A stretch of DNA of 64,000 nt from Alteromonas sp. a30. Its GTDB lineage: Bacteria; Pseudomonadota; Gammaproteobacteria; Enterobacterales; Alteromonadaceae. The DNA lies in contig NZ_JABEPE010000004.1 of assembly GCF_026788005.1 (NCBI RefSeq), forward strand, positions 186,001-250,000. Reading direction: 5' to 3'. Position numbers and translations under genes: made by a program. This document shows positions 37,794 to 46,220 of the stretch, in pieces (the first letter of the stretch is position 1; the number at the start of each line of letters is the position of its first letter). Under the pieces are notes generated by a model. That model searched no databases, had not been told where the DNA came from, and saw only the letters and a program-made list of their open reading frames with translations.

Positions 37794-38918
37794 CTAGTGT
37801 AATTGGCGACGATATTGGGAAGGCTTTATACCAACCAGCTTACGAAATGTTTTCTCAAAATGACTTAAATCATGAAACCCTGTCTCATAAGAGATTTGCG
37901 TAATTTGCATACTGGGTTGATTACGTAAAAGCCGCTTTGAATACTCAATTCGAAGTTCTAAAAGCAACTTTTTAAATGACACGCCCAAGTGTTTTCGATA
38001 CAAAAAAGATAGGTGTGGCGGGCTAACACAGGCTTTTTTTGCAGCATGTTCAATGGTAATTTTCTCGTTGAATTGCTGCATCATGAAATTGAGTGAACGC
38101 GAAATAGCAATGTGTTGATGTGCCACATCGGGAATTTGGTTTTCCAATAACGATACCGCTATCGACTGTTTACTCCCTAATTTTGGCTTGTTTTCATCAA
38201 ACGTATCCATCGCAAGGTAAGCAGGATCTATTTTAAGCCCCTCAAACTCTGGAAAATAATAAATGAGCGCCTTTTTTGAAACGACTTCATCTTCCGATAA
38301 CACCGCCAACTTCGCAAAAAACCGCTCTAACCCCTTTACATTATCTTCCCAAGAATTGCTGAAAATAAGGGGCCAACAATCCTGTTCAAATTCAATGTGT
38401 TTAATGTTTTTATATTTTTCTCTTAGCATGTGGATGAGTAGCGGAATATCTTCTGTTCGTCTATTTAGATTAGGTAAACTAAGAGATAACCACGGCGCAC
38501 AAGATTCAATCACCTCCTTGTTTTCATGCCGATCCCAAAAAGTACACATAATCCTGACGGGCACGACCTGTCCCATATACTCTCTTTCCCAGAAAGGTTG
38601 TAACCGGTTCAAAATGGACTCGGGTAGAACATTGAGGTTTTTTAAAAGTATCGACCCTCCTAATGCCTTTTTGAAACATTGTTCAAATAGTTGAATGGCA
38701 CTTTTGGGATCCCAATGAGAACAACAGACATTAATAAAAGGAGAAGTACGACGAGCACTCATCTCATGAATTGATGATGCAGCGAGTGATTTTCCCGTTC
38801 CTTTCTCACCACGAAGAATTAACGGAAAATCCACACCTGCATATTTACTGATTTGTTGTTTTAACTGTGTTAAAGCTGGGCTGTTCCCTACCCATCGATG
38901 ACTCAAGGCTGCTTCCAT
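37794..38918 (-). CDS. Chimeric regulator: sigma-54-type AAA+ domain fused to AraC-type DNA-binding domain
   Basis: A 374-aa protein from the ATG at 38918; a TTG at 38963 or GTG at 38954 could extend it by up to 15 residues, but those would cover a strong inverted repeat. Residues 10-220 resemble the sigma-54 activator AAA+ domain: VGNSPALTQLKQQI opens it, and the Walker A is GEKGTGKS. The GAFTGA loop that contacts sigma-54 is absent (the region reads CCSHWDPKSAIQLFE), so it probably does not activate sigma-54 polymerase. Residues about 270-374 are an AraC-type double helix-turn-helix (FHDLSHFEKTFRKLVGIKPSQY). Standing directly before the reb genes on the same strand, it is the likely reb regulator. 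Confidence 0.8.
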   Translation of the reverse strand: MEAALSHRWVGNSPALTQLKQQISKYAGVDFPLILRGEKGTGKSLAASSIHEMSARRTSPFINVCCSHWDPKSAIQLFEQCFKKALGGSILLKNLNVLPESILNRLQPFWEREYMGQVVPVRIMCTFWDRHENKEVIESCAPWLSLSLPNLNRRTEDIPLLIHMLREKYKNIKHIEFEQDCWPLIFSNSWEDNVKGLERFFAKLAVLSEDEVVSKKALIYYFPEFEGLKIDPAYLAMDTFDENKPKLGSKQSIAVSLLENQIPDVAHQHIAISRSLNFMMQQFNEKITIEHAAKKACVSPPHLSFLYRKHLGVSFKKLLLELRIEYSKRLLRNQPSMQITQISYETGFHDLSHFEKTFRKLVGIKPSQYRRQLH

Positions 38919-38926
38919 ATCAACTT

Positions 38927-38948
38927 TGTGTGATTCAAAAATCACACA
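38927..38948. promoter_or_regulatory. Perfect 9-bp inverted repeat before the AAA+/AraC start
   Basis: TGTGTGATT (38927-38935) and its exact complement (38940-38948) flank a 4-nt spacer, ending 8 bp before the ATG. It could be a dimeric operator for autoregulation, or an mRNA hairpin covering the ribosome site. The TGTGA half-sites are 8 bp apart, not the 6 bp of CRP sites. Confidence 0.55.
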
Positions 38949-39000
38949 CTCCACTGTAATCAAGGTAGCGCTTAAAGTAATGGATATATTGTTCGAGTAT

Positions 39001-39020
39001 TATTTCACGTTATTTCACGT
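39001..39020. repeat. Tandem 10-bp direct repeat upstream of the AAA+/AraC gene
   Basis: TATTTCACGT occurs twice without a gap, one helical turn apart, about 85 bp before the regulator start. Helically phased direct repeats are typical binding sites for AraC-type activators. Whether this is its own site or that of the FHA regulator is unknown. Confidence 0.45.
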
Positions 39021-39054
39021 ATCATAAAAAGCCCAATTTCTCGTTACCTGAAAA

Positions 39055-40035
39055 CTAAGCCATTAAACTCAGTTCACATTCTAATTTATCGGCTTTTAAA
39101 ACGCGGCAACACGACAATCCTAAACGTAACTGAGAAGGTCTCCGCTCAACAAAATTCGGTGCATCCGCAATATTTTTGAATTGTTGAGCAAATTGTTTTC
39201 TAGCTCGATGAACATGAACATTTACTGCGGTTTCTTCAATGCCTAAATCTTTTGAAACTTGCTCAACATAAACCCACCCTTGCTCGGAACTGGCTAAACC
39301 TGACTGCTGATCTTGGATACGTTTTCGACACAAATATAGGGAAAGATAATGATGATTGCGGATTTTTAAATCTTGTTCTTTTGTACCTTGGATGATTTTC
39401 AAACTAATACTTTCTTCATCCTGACTGACACTAAACTCGGCACATAAATCTTCTAAATGCGATTCTTCTTGTGAAAGCGGCACGGTTTCCATGCAACCTC
39501 CCGCTAAGCGGAATTGCCAATATTCTTTGTTTATTTCAAGTAAATCTCGGTCTTTTAAAGCTCGTTTGTGATCTTGTGCATGCAAATCTTCAACCCACCA
39601 CATGCCATTACTTTTATACACAACTGTGCTCGGAGATTGGCCATTAGGCAACATATGATAAGTGTCGAGCTCAACAACATAATCTAATGATGGCGGCTCT
39701 GCCTTTGCATCGGGCTGACAACGACACAAGCTATCAACGGGAGCCTTGTTATCAATCAAGGTATAAGTATCATTAGTGTTATGCCCAAATTGAATGGCCG
39801 CGCCCTTCTTTATGGCAACAAATTGATTTTTCGGCATTTTCACACCATTGACCCAAGTACCATTGGTACTAAAATCTTTGATCATCCATTGTTCTTCTCG
39901 CCATTCTAGAGCCGCATGGTGTCTCGATACTTCCGCACCTTTAATTTCTGTATCAACTGAATGTAGCATTCTGCCAAACACATGATAATGCGCTAGAAAT
40001 ACGATATTTCCAGCGGGATCTAATAAACATGCCAT
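39055..40035 (-). CDS. FHA-domain regulator with C-terminal winged helix
   Basis: A 326-aa protein from the ATG at 40035, preceded by GGAGGAG; an upstream start adds five residues. Residues 15-100 are a forkhead-associated domain with GRML, SRHHAALEW and STNGTWVNGVKM, the phosphothreonine-reading loops. The middle is not recognised. The C-terminal 110 residues (YLSLYLCRKRI to VNVHVHRARKQF) resemble an OmpR/ToxR-like winged helix. It should bind a phosphorylated partner and DNA. It is immediately upstream of the AAA+/AraC regulator, so the two likely act together on the reb genes. No kinase gene lies in the window next to it. Confidence 0.8.
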   Translation of the reverse strand: MACLLDPAGNIVFLAHYHVFGRMLHSVDTEIKGAEVSRHHAALEWREEQWMIKDFSTNGTWVNGVKMPKNQFVAIKKGAAIQFGHNTNDTYTLIDNKAPVDSLCRCQPDAKAEPPSLDYVVELDTYHMLPNGQSPSTVVYKSNGMWWVEDLHAQDHKRALKDRDLLEINKEYWQFRLAGGCMETVPLSQEESHLEDLCAEFSVSQDEESISLKIIQGTKEQDLKIRNHHYLSLYLCRKRIQDQQSGLASSEQGWVYVEQVSKDLGIEETAVNVHVHRARKQFAQQFKNIADAPNFVERRPSQLRLGLSCCRVLKADKLECELSLMA

Positions 40036-40224
40036 TATCTTCTCCTCCAATTTTGAATTGGTTAGATTTCGCCCTTTCTATCCAAATATATTAGCCTTAT
40101 GTCGACCTTTAGCGAAACATTTATATGCTATATGGTTAATATTTACTTTAACGTCAAAAGAAAGTTGAAATAAAGCGCCAAAGTGACAGGTCAACAAAAC
40201 TATTGAATACTTTGGAGATAAATT

Positions 40225-40662
40225 ATGCATATCGTATGTGCATCTTGTGCAGCAACTAACGTCATACCTGAAGACAAGTCTCATGTTGATGCGAAATGCG
40301 GTAAATGTCAGGCTGCGTTACATAGCCATCAACCATTTGAGTTAAATAACTCAAACTTCTATCACTATATCGAAAAGAATGATTTACCTGTTTTGGTGGA
40401 CTATTGGGCATCTTGGTGTGGTCCGTGCCAAGTCATGCTACCGGTTTTCGCAAAAGTTGCCGCGGAAACTGATTCTATACTATTCGCCAAGGTCAACACC
40501 GAAACGGCACGGGAAGTAAGCGTCGAAGCAGGTATTCGAAATATTCCAACGATGATTCTTTTTGCTGGCGGAAGAGAAGTATCTCGTACCAGTGGTGCAC
40601 TTTCAGAAGCACAACTGAAAGGTTGGTTAGTACAATCCCTACAAACACGCTTTACTGCCTAG
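40225..40662 (+). CDS. trxC: Thioredoxin 2
   Basis: A 145-aa protein. Residues 1-30 form the zinc ribbon of TrxC (C5, C8, C25, C28), and residues 38-145 are a thioredoxin fold with active site W64-CGPC-68. TrxC is a cytosolic dithiol reductant often induced by oxidative stress. GGAG precedes the ATG. It is divergent from the FHA gene. There is no sequence sign of functional linkage to the reb genes. Confidence 0.95.
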   Translation: MHIVCASCAATNVIPEDKSHVDAKCGKCQAALHSHQPFELNNSNFYHYIEKNDLPVLVDYWASWCGPCQVMLPVFAKVAAETDSILFAKVNTETAREVSVEAGIRNIPTMILFAGGREVSRTSGALSEAQLKGWLVQSLQTRFTA

Positions 40663-40682
40663 GTTTCTGCCATCCCACAAGC

Positions 40683-40709
40683 AAAAAGGCGACCCATTGT
40701 CGCCTTTTT
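40683..40709 (+). terminator. Bidirectional-capable terminator after trxC
   Basis: AAAAAGGCGAC (40683-40693) pairs with GTCGCCTTTTT (40699-40709) around a 5-nt loop, 20 bp after the trxC stop and 24 bp before the end of the convergent lipoprotein gene. A/T runs on both sides allow use in both directions. Confidence 0.85.
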
Positions 40710-40732
40710 ACTACTTAACCGCTGTCTTGCTT

Positions 40733-42064
40733 CTACTGAACAACCTCAGACACCATTAACGATGCGATTAATGCGTTCATTTCTGCAAAACCGTTCTCAT
40801 GATATGCAGGCAAGGTAATGGCCGATGCAGTGGGGTCAAGCGAGGGTCCCAGCCCTACATATAAATCGGCTACATTTTCCTGAAGTGGGAATGCTAAGTT
40901 TTCATAAGCTGAAGCAAGCTCGTCGTTATACATATAAGGAAAGAAGCTAATTAACAGCGTGCCTGATAAATTAAACGCTTCATAAGCTAACTTAATTGGC
41001 TCTGGATTATCCGCATTATACCGATATAAGCCATTATGTCCGTCCATATAGTTCGTCATACGAGGAGCAGGGAAATCACTGGTAGGCGCACGATATACCA
41101 CTGTCATAAATTGCTCTTCGAACCCATCAGAAAGTGACTCAAAATACTCTCTTCTATCGTTTCCTTCTGGGTATGCTTTGGCCATACTCAATAACCAAAG
41201 TGGCATTCTATGGCTGTGGGATGAATCGGTAGCAATACCAGCCACAGGCAAAGGCGCTAAATTCTCTTGGATTATAGAGTGGCCTGCAAATTGATAATCA
41301 ACATAGTTTTCCCAAAACCCCGGTTGATATAACCAACCACTGTCGGTATAAACCACTTCGCTTTGAAAAGTATCATAACTAAGATCCAAAATACGCTGGA
41401 TACGCTGACTCACATCACCGTCGATTCGGCGCTGCATTGCTGCAAACTCACCGGCAATGGCAAAAACATGAAACTCTAAATCAACCGTCACTCTACGTAA
41501 TTTAGATACCGGCTCAGTAACAAGATCAAGTTTAGTTTGAACCACTTCTTCTAACGTACCAATGTTGTTGAACGCATAACGGGCTGATTGCTCAAAAAAC
41601 ACCAACTCCAAATGCGATAAAATTTTATCATAAAGCGCTTTCTGTTCTTGATTGAACCCATTGGGTTGCACCAAATTCAAATAACGTGTGGCCAAATAAA
41701 GAAACTGGAAGCGACTTAAGATATTCGGCTCAATACTCTCATCAAAAACGGCCAAGTAATCTGAGAATAGCGCATGAAAATCATTTTGCATTTGCACTGA
41801 ACCGTTTGGGGAAAAAGCATAATCTAAAGGCAACATTAATACGTGCCCAGCATCGTAAATATTGTTCGAAGCCCAAGGTACCTGTTCCATATAATTTGGA
41901 ATTACGGAGGACCATAATTCGCTTATTTGTTCCTGTTGCGTGGGAGCAGGTGGAGGAGGAGGGGGCGGTTGAACAGGTTGCGTTGAGTCACCGCCGCCAC
42001 CGCATGAAGCAAGCATCAATATTAGTAAGCTGGTAGTAAAAAGCGTTTTCAAACTCGTAAACAT
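40733..42064 (-). CDS. Predicted lipoprotein of unknown function
   Basis: A 443-aa protein with a lipoprotein signal peptide: hydrophobic core at residues 9-19 and lipobox LASC with the lipidated Cys at 21, followed by four Gly. Residues 30-41 are a Pro-rich spacer (PPPPPPPAP). The rest is mostly helical with repeated aromatic residues and FWENYVDYQFAGHSI and MDGHNGLYRYN segments, an alpha/alpha-barrel-like look that can occur in polysaccharide lyases. That resemblance is weak and no family is claimed. Confidence 0.6.
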   Translation of the reverse strand: MFTSLKTLFTTSLLILMLASCGGGGDSTQPVQPPPPPPPAPTQQEQISELWSSVIPNYMEQVPWASNNIYDAGHVLMLPLDYAFSPNGSVQMQNDFHALFSDYLAVFDESIEPNILSRFQFLYLATRYLNLVQPNGFNQEQKALYDKILSHLELVFFEQSARYAFNNIGTLEEVVQTKLDLVTEPVSKLRRVTVDLEFHVFAIAGEFAAMQRRIDGDVSQRIQRILDLSYDTFQSEVVYTDSGWLYQPGFWENYVDYQFAGHSIIQENLAPLPVAGIATDSSHSHRMPLWLLSMAKAYPEGNDRREYFESLSDGFEEQFMTVVYRAPTSDFPAPRMTNYMDGHNGLYRYNADNPEPIKLAYEAFNLSGTLLISFFPYMYNDELASAYENLAFPLQENVADLYVGLGPSLDPTASAITLPAYHENGFAEMNALIASLMVSEVVQ

Positions 42065-42356
42065 AGTATTTTTCTGGATCTGGAGTTGTGTATTTATGAC
42101 GTTTTATTCCAGTCAATTACTGGTACTTTATAAAACAGGTTTCATCTCAAAGCTAACCATATTTTTCCACTCTGAGAGCTCTTGAGGCCAACTATTTTAC
42201 CACCACAATTGAAGATAACATTCTTCATGCACAATCACTACATTCATATTGAATGCGATCCATATTATGGTAGGATCCAACAGCTTTTCGATTATTTCAA
42301 TTTCTAACGACAGCTGCAACAGGAATTAGCTTACCAGCACAGCTTTAGGATTTATT

Positions 42357-43223
42357 GTGCCATTAATCAAACTACTCAGACCTCACCAATATATTAAAAA
42401 TGGTTTTGTGCTCATTGGTCCTCTTTTTGCGCATCAATGGTCGCAAGATATTTTACAATTAACGCTGTTTGCTTTTATTAGCTTTTGCATGGTTGCAAGT
42501 GCTGTTTACGTTTTGAACGATCTCCTTGATATTGAAGCAGACAAAGAACATCCAACAAAGAAAAACAGACCACTACCTAGTGGTAAAATCTCGTTAAAAA
42601 CCGCGTGGATAACTCTAGGGTTATTGCTTACAGGGGCGCTGACTATTTCGTTCAATATCAGTATTTGGGCAGGTAGCTTTGTTAGCACTTACTTTATTCT
42701 AAACATCTTCTATTCAATGAAATTGAAGCACGTCGTCATTTTAGATGTTTTTATTATTTCAACCGGCTTTATGCTGCGAATTTTAGTAGGCACCCTCGGG
42801 CTAGGTATTATGCCTTCGCAATGGATATTATTGTGTGGTTTGATGGTTACACTCTTTTTAGGCTTCACCAAAAGAAGAGCTGAATTGCTGACTCTCGAAG
42901 CATTTGGTGCAAACAGCAACATAACCAGAAAAGTGTTGGATGATTACAAGCCCGCGATGCTAGAGCAGTTCATCTCAATTACCGCCGCCTGCACGATATT
43001 AAGTTATGGCTTATATACCGTAGCGCCTAGCACTAAGGCGCTGCATGGCAGCGATAACCTCATTTATACGTTACCTTTTGTTGTTTACGGCATCTTCCGA
43101 TACCTATTTTTATTACACCAAAAAGACAAAGGTAACGATACAGCAAAAGATTTACTAACGGACATCCATCTCCTTACTACTGTTGCCTGTTGGGCAATTG
43201 CGTCCCTCTGGGTTATCGCATGA
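42357..43223 (+). CDS. UbiA-family decaprenyl-phosphate phosphoribosyltransferase-like protein
   Basis: A 288-aa integral membrane protein with about nine membrane segments. It opens LRPHQYIKNGFVLIGPLFAHQ, the pattern of DPPR synthase (mycobacterial Rv3806c). The first Asp-rich motif is NDLLDIEADKEHPTKKNRPL. The start is a GTG. By family it transfers phosphoribose from PRPP to polyprenyl phosphate, the first step to the D-arabinofuranose donor. It is the first of five overlapping or coupled genes; its stop overlaps the next start in an ATGA. Confidence 0.85.
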   Translation: MPLIKLLRPHQYIKNGFVLIGPLFAHQWSQDILQLTLFAFISFCMVASAVYVLNDLLDIEADKEHPTKKNRPLPSGKISLKTAWITLGLLLTGALTISFNISIWAGSFVSTYFILNIFYSMKLKHVVILDVFIISTGFMLRILVGTLGLGIMPSQWILLCGLMVTLFLGFTKRRAELLTLEAFGANSNITRKVLDDYKPAMLEQFISITAACTILSYGLYTVAPSTKALHGSDNLIYTLPFVVYGIFRYLFLLHQKDKGNDTAKDLLTDIHLLTTVACWAIASLWVIA

Positions 43224-44176
43224 GCGAATACCAACTCAGCGGATGGAAGTTTAAGGCGCTCATTATCTCCATCGTTTTATCTGCCTTGGGATATTTAGGG
43301 TTTTCCGTTTGGGGAGGCTGGGAAGAAGTGCAGGCTTCTTTTGTTGAGATTGGTTTTATTGGTGCAGCCATTGCGCTAAGTATGTCGCTTATTAACTATG
43401 GTTTAAGGTTCATTCGCTGGCAAATGTATTTACAAGTCCTTGGTCACAAATTACCCGTTAAAGATAACATTCTGATTTACATCAGTGGGTTTGCATTGAC
43501 TACCACGCCGGGCAAAGCAGGCGAAGCTTTTAGGGGCGTTCTGTTAAAACCCTACAATGTGAGCTATTTTTCATCATTTGCAGCATTTATTAGCGAAAGA
43601 TTGTCCGATTTGTTGGCTATCGTTGCCTTAGCCTTAATAGGGTTATCTCAATATCCCGAAGGGCAAGTTTTCGTGATGACTGGCGGCTTGATCATTTTGA
43701 GCTTATTACTATTGATGGGCGATGCGCGCATCTTAAATTGGATAAAGAAAAAAGCTGAAAGCTATACCGGCAAAATAGCTAAATTGGTGGGTCATATTGC
43801 AACCGTCTTTTTAAACGCTCGCAGATGTCATGAACCAAAACTAATGGCTTCCGCTCTCATACTCAGCTTAATTTCATGGGGTGCAGAGGCCCTTGCGTTT
43901 TATTGGGTACTGGAATGGCTTGGTGCCGACATTTCACTCCCCTTTGCTGTGTTTATTTATGCTATTTCCATGCTTGCAGGAGCTCTAAGCTTCTTACCGG
44001 GTGGGCTGGGAGGAGCCGAAGCGGCGATGTTGGCACTGCTGGTGTTAAAAAACGTCCCCATGCCAACCGCTATAGCCGCAACCGTGTTTATCCGCCTTGC
44101 GACTCTCTGGTTTGCTGTTGGCTTAGGCATTTGGGCGCTATATCTGAAACGGAAACCAGAGGCCATGCATCCATGA
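43220..44176 (+). CDS. Flippase-like membrane protein (LPG synthase TM/UPF0104 family)
   Basis: A 318-aa protein from the ATG at 43220, overlapping the UbiA stop by four bases; a start at 43190 would add residues read inside UbiA. It has about eight membrane segments with the family landmarks TTPGKAGEAFRG and SFLPGGLGGAEAA. Family members span lipid II-like and lipid-linked sugar handling. In this operon it may flip the arabinose donor or an intermediate; this is inference. Confidence 0.8.
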   Translation: MSEYQLSGWKFKALIISIVLSALGYLGFSVWGGWEEVQASFVEIGFIGAAIALSMSLINYGLRFIRWQMYLQVLGHKLPVKDNILIYISGFALTTTPGKAGEAFRGVLLKPYNVSYFSSFAAFISERLSDLLAIVALALIGLSQYPEGQVFVMTGGLIILSLLLLMGDARILNWIKKKAESYTGKIAKLVGHIATVFLNARRCHEPKLMASALILSLISWGAEALAFYWVLEWLGADISLPFAVFIYAISMLAGALSFLPGGLGGAEAAMLALLVLKNVPMPTAIAATVFIRLATLWFAVGLGIWALYLKRKPEAMHP

Positions 44177-45468
44177 GCATCACCCTTTCCCCTTGGAACC
44201 GTTACCCCAAAATCAGCAGCGAAAAGGTCATTTCATGGACAGACCGAACAAAACCCCTACCTAAAACCCCCATGATTGCCTATGCCAACGGCCGCAGTTA
44301 TAGCGATGTTTGCTTAACCTCCGATGGCACACCAGTTTTAACGCGTCCCCTCAATAAATTTATTGAGTTTGATCGGCAAACTGGAAAGTTAAAAGCAGAA
44401 GCTGGCGTGACTTTACAAGAGATTTTAACCTTGGTTGTGCCACAAGGATGGTTTTTGCAAGTCACGCCCGGTACGCAGTTTGTTACCCTTGGGGGCGCTC
44501 TAGCAAATGATGTCCATGGAAAAAACCATCATAGCGTAGGAAGTTTCGGCAACTTTGTTCTTAATTTTGAACTTTTGCGCTCTGACGGACAACGTCTTGT
44601 TTGTAGTCCTGACACAAATCAGCAATGGTTTGAAGCCACAATCGGCGGCTTAGGGTTAACGGGGCTTATTGTTTGGGTAGAAATTCAACTACAACCTATC
44701 AACAACCCCGCGATGGTGGTGCAAAGCGAATCATTTTCCAATCTCACTCGCTTTTGGGACGTCAATAGCAAGCACTCCTCAACGTCACCTTATACTGTAG
44801 CTTGGCTCGACTGTGCGGCAACGGGAAGAAAGCTTGGTAGAGGCGTATTTTTTGCTGGTCGTCATGCAGGAGCATTGAATACTTACCCCACTCACCCTGA
44901 AACAACAAAGTCTGTTCCGATTGAATCTCCAGTTTCTCTGATTAACCGCTTTAGCTTAAAAGCATTTAACGCTTTGTATGCTCGTCAGCCGACGAAACCA
45001 GAAGGGTTTATTCAGCATTACATTCCCTATTTTTATCCACTTGATGCAATCAAAAACTGGAACCGACTTTATGGGAAAAAAGGCTTTTTCCAATATCAGT
45101 GCGTTTTGCCGATGGAATCCGCTCCAGAAGGCTTAAATTTGTTGCTCAAAGACATCTCTAAAAGTGGCCAAGGCTCATTCCTAGCGGTGCTGAAAACCTT
45201 TGGAGACATACCTTCTAAGGGCTTACTATCCTTTCCTCGACCGGGCGCCACATTAGCATTGGATTTCGCCAATAGAGGAAACTCAACCCTGCGGCTGTTG
45301 AGTAAATTAGATGAAATTGTTAAAGATCACGGCGGCGCGTTATACCCCGCAAAAGATGGCCGCATGAGTTCGGAAATGTTCAAACATAGCTTTCCATTGT
45401 GGGAACATTTTTCTGAGAGTATTGACCCGTATTTTTGTTCAGATTTTTGGAGTCGAGTTAGTCGATGA
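44173..45468 (+). CDS. dprE1: DprE1-like FAD-dependent polyprenylphosphoryl-ribose oxidase
   Basis: A 431-aa protein from the ATG at 44173, overlapping the preceding stop in an ATGA; a start at 43876 would be read inside the flippase-like gene. The FAD-binding PCMH-type domain has ANGRSYSD and the DprE1 signature VTLGGALANDVHGKNHHSVG, where the His links FAD. The substrate-side motif YPAKDGRMSSEMF retains the Lys aligned with mycobacterial K418. At the position of mycobacterial C387 there is Ala (ATLALDF). It should oxidise the 2'-hydroxyl of polyprenylphosphoryl ribose. Its partner reductase is the next gene. Confidence 0.9.
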   Translation: MSITLSPWNRYPKISSEKVISWTDRTKPLPKTPMIAYANGRSYSDVCLTSDGTPVLTRPLNKFIEFDRQTGKLKAEAGVTLQEILTLVVPQGWFLQVTPGTQFVTLGGALANDVHGKNHHSVGSFGNFVLNFELLRSDGQRLVCSPDTNQQWFEATIGGLGLTGLIVWVEIQLQPINNPAMVVQSESFSNLTRFWDVNSKHSSTSPYTVAWLDCAATGRKLGRGVFFAGRHAGALNTYPTHPETTKSVPIESPVSLINRFSLKAFNALYARQPTKPEGFIQHYIPYFYPLDAIKNWNRLYGKKGFFQYQCVLPMESAPEGLNLLLKDISKSGQGSFLAVLKTFGDIPSKGLLSFPRPGATLALDFANRGNSTLRLLSKLDEIVKDHGGALYPAKDGRMSSEMFKHSFPLWEHFSESIDPYFCSDFWSRVSR

Positions 45469-46220
45469 ACCCTACCAACAGAGCACTCATTATAGGCGCG
45501 ACGTCCGCCATTGCAGAAAGTTGTTGTCGAAAACTAATCGGTGAAGGTGCCTCCCTTGTTTGTATTGGCAGAGATGCAAATAAGCTAGAATCACTTAAAC
45601 AAGATTTACTCGTAAGAGCAACGGGGGAGCAACAAGTACACTGCATCACAGCAGATTTAACTGATACCGAAGCTCATCACGCACTGTTACAAGAAGCCCA
45701 TACACTATTACCTGATATAGACTCCGTGCTCATCGCCCATGGCAGCCTCCCTGATCAAAAAGCATGTGAACAGTCTTATAACGAAACAGCCAAACAGATA
45801 AATATCAATGCGCTAAGTGTCATCAGCCTATTAACAGAATTAGCCAATGACTTTGAAAAGAAAGGCAAAGGCGTTATTGCTGTTATTACATCCGTTGCAG
45901 GGGATCGAGGTCGTCAAAGCAACTATGTATATGGCGCAGCAAAAGGCATGGTATCAACATTTCTTCAAGGACTACGCAACCGACTATCAAAAAGCGCAGT
46001 ATCTGTGGTCGATATAAAACCGGGTTTTGTAGACACCCCAATGACTGCTTCCTTCGATAAGTCCGGGCCTTTATGGGCGCAGCCAGAGCAAGTTGCTGAA
46101 GGGATTATTCAGGCAATGAAAAAAGGAAAAGATGAAGTATATTTACTCTGGTTTTGGCGCTGGATTATGCTCATCATTAAACTGATTCCTGAACGTATTT
46201 TTAAGAAGCTCTCTTTGTAA
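45465..46220 (+). CDS. dprE2: DprE2-like short-chain dehydrogenase
   Basis: A 251-aa SDR with the cofactor motif GATSAIAES at residues 10-18 and the catalytic YGAAK motif. The C-terminus has a hydrophobic helix (FWRWIMLIIKLI) suited to membrane association, as in DprE2. It should reduce the 2-keto intermediate to polyprenylphosphoryl D-arabinose, completing the epimerisation. Its start overlaps the dprE1 stop in an ATGA, and its stop overlaps the HAD gene. Confidence 0.88.
   Translation: MNPTNRALIIGATSAIAESCCRKLIGEGASLVCIGRDANKLESLKQDLLVRATGEQQVHCITADLTDTEAHHALLQEAHTLLPDIDSVLIAHGSLPDQKACEQSYNETAKQININALSVISLLTELANDFEKKGKGVIAVITSVAGDRGRQSNYVYGAAKGMVSTFLQGLRNRLSKSAVSVVDIKPGFVDTPMTASFDKSGPLWAQPEQVAEGIIQAMKKGKDEVYLLWFWRWIMLIIKLIPERIFKKLSL

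Noticed and set aside
38927-38948. CRP binding site.
   Set aside because: The TGTGA/TCACA halves are separated by 8 bp rather than 6, so it does not fit the CRP geometry.
40225-40662. Thioredoxin 2 as part of the reb system.
   Set aside because: It is divergent, has its own ribosome site and terminator, and is a common housekeeping gene.
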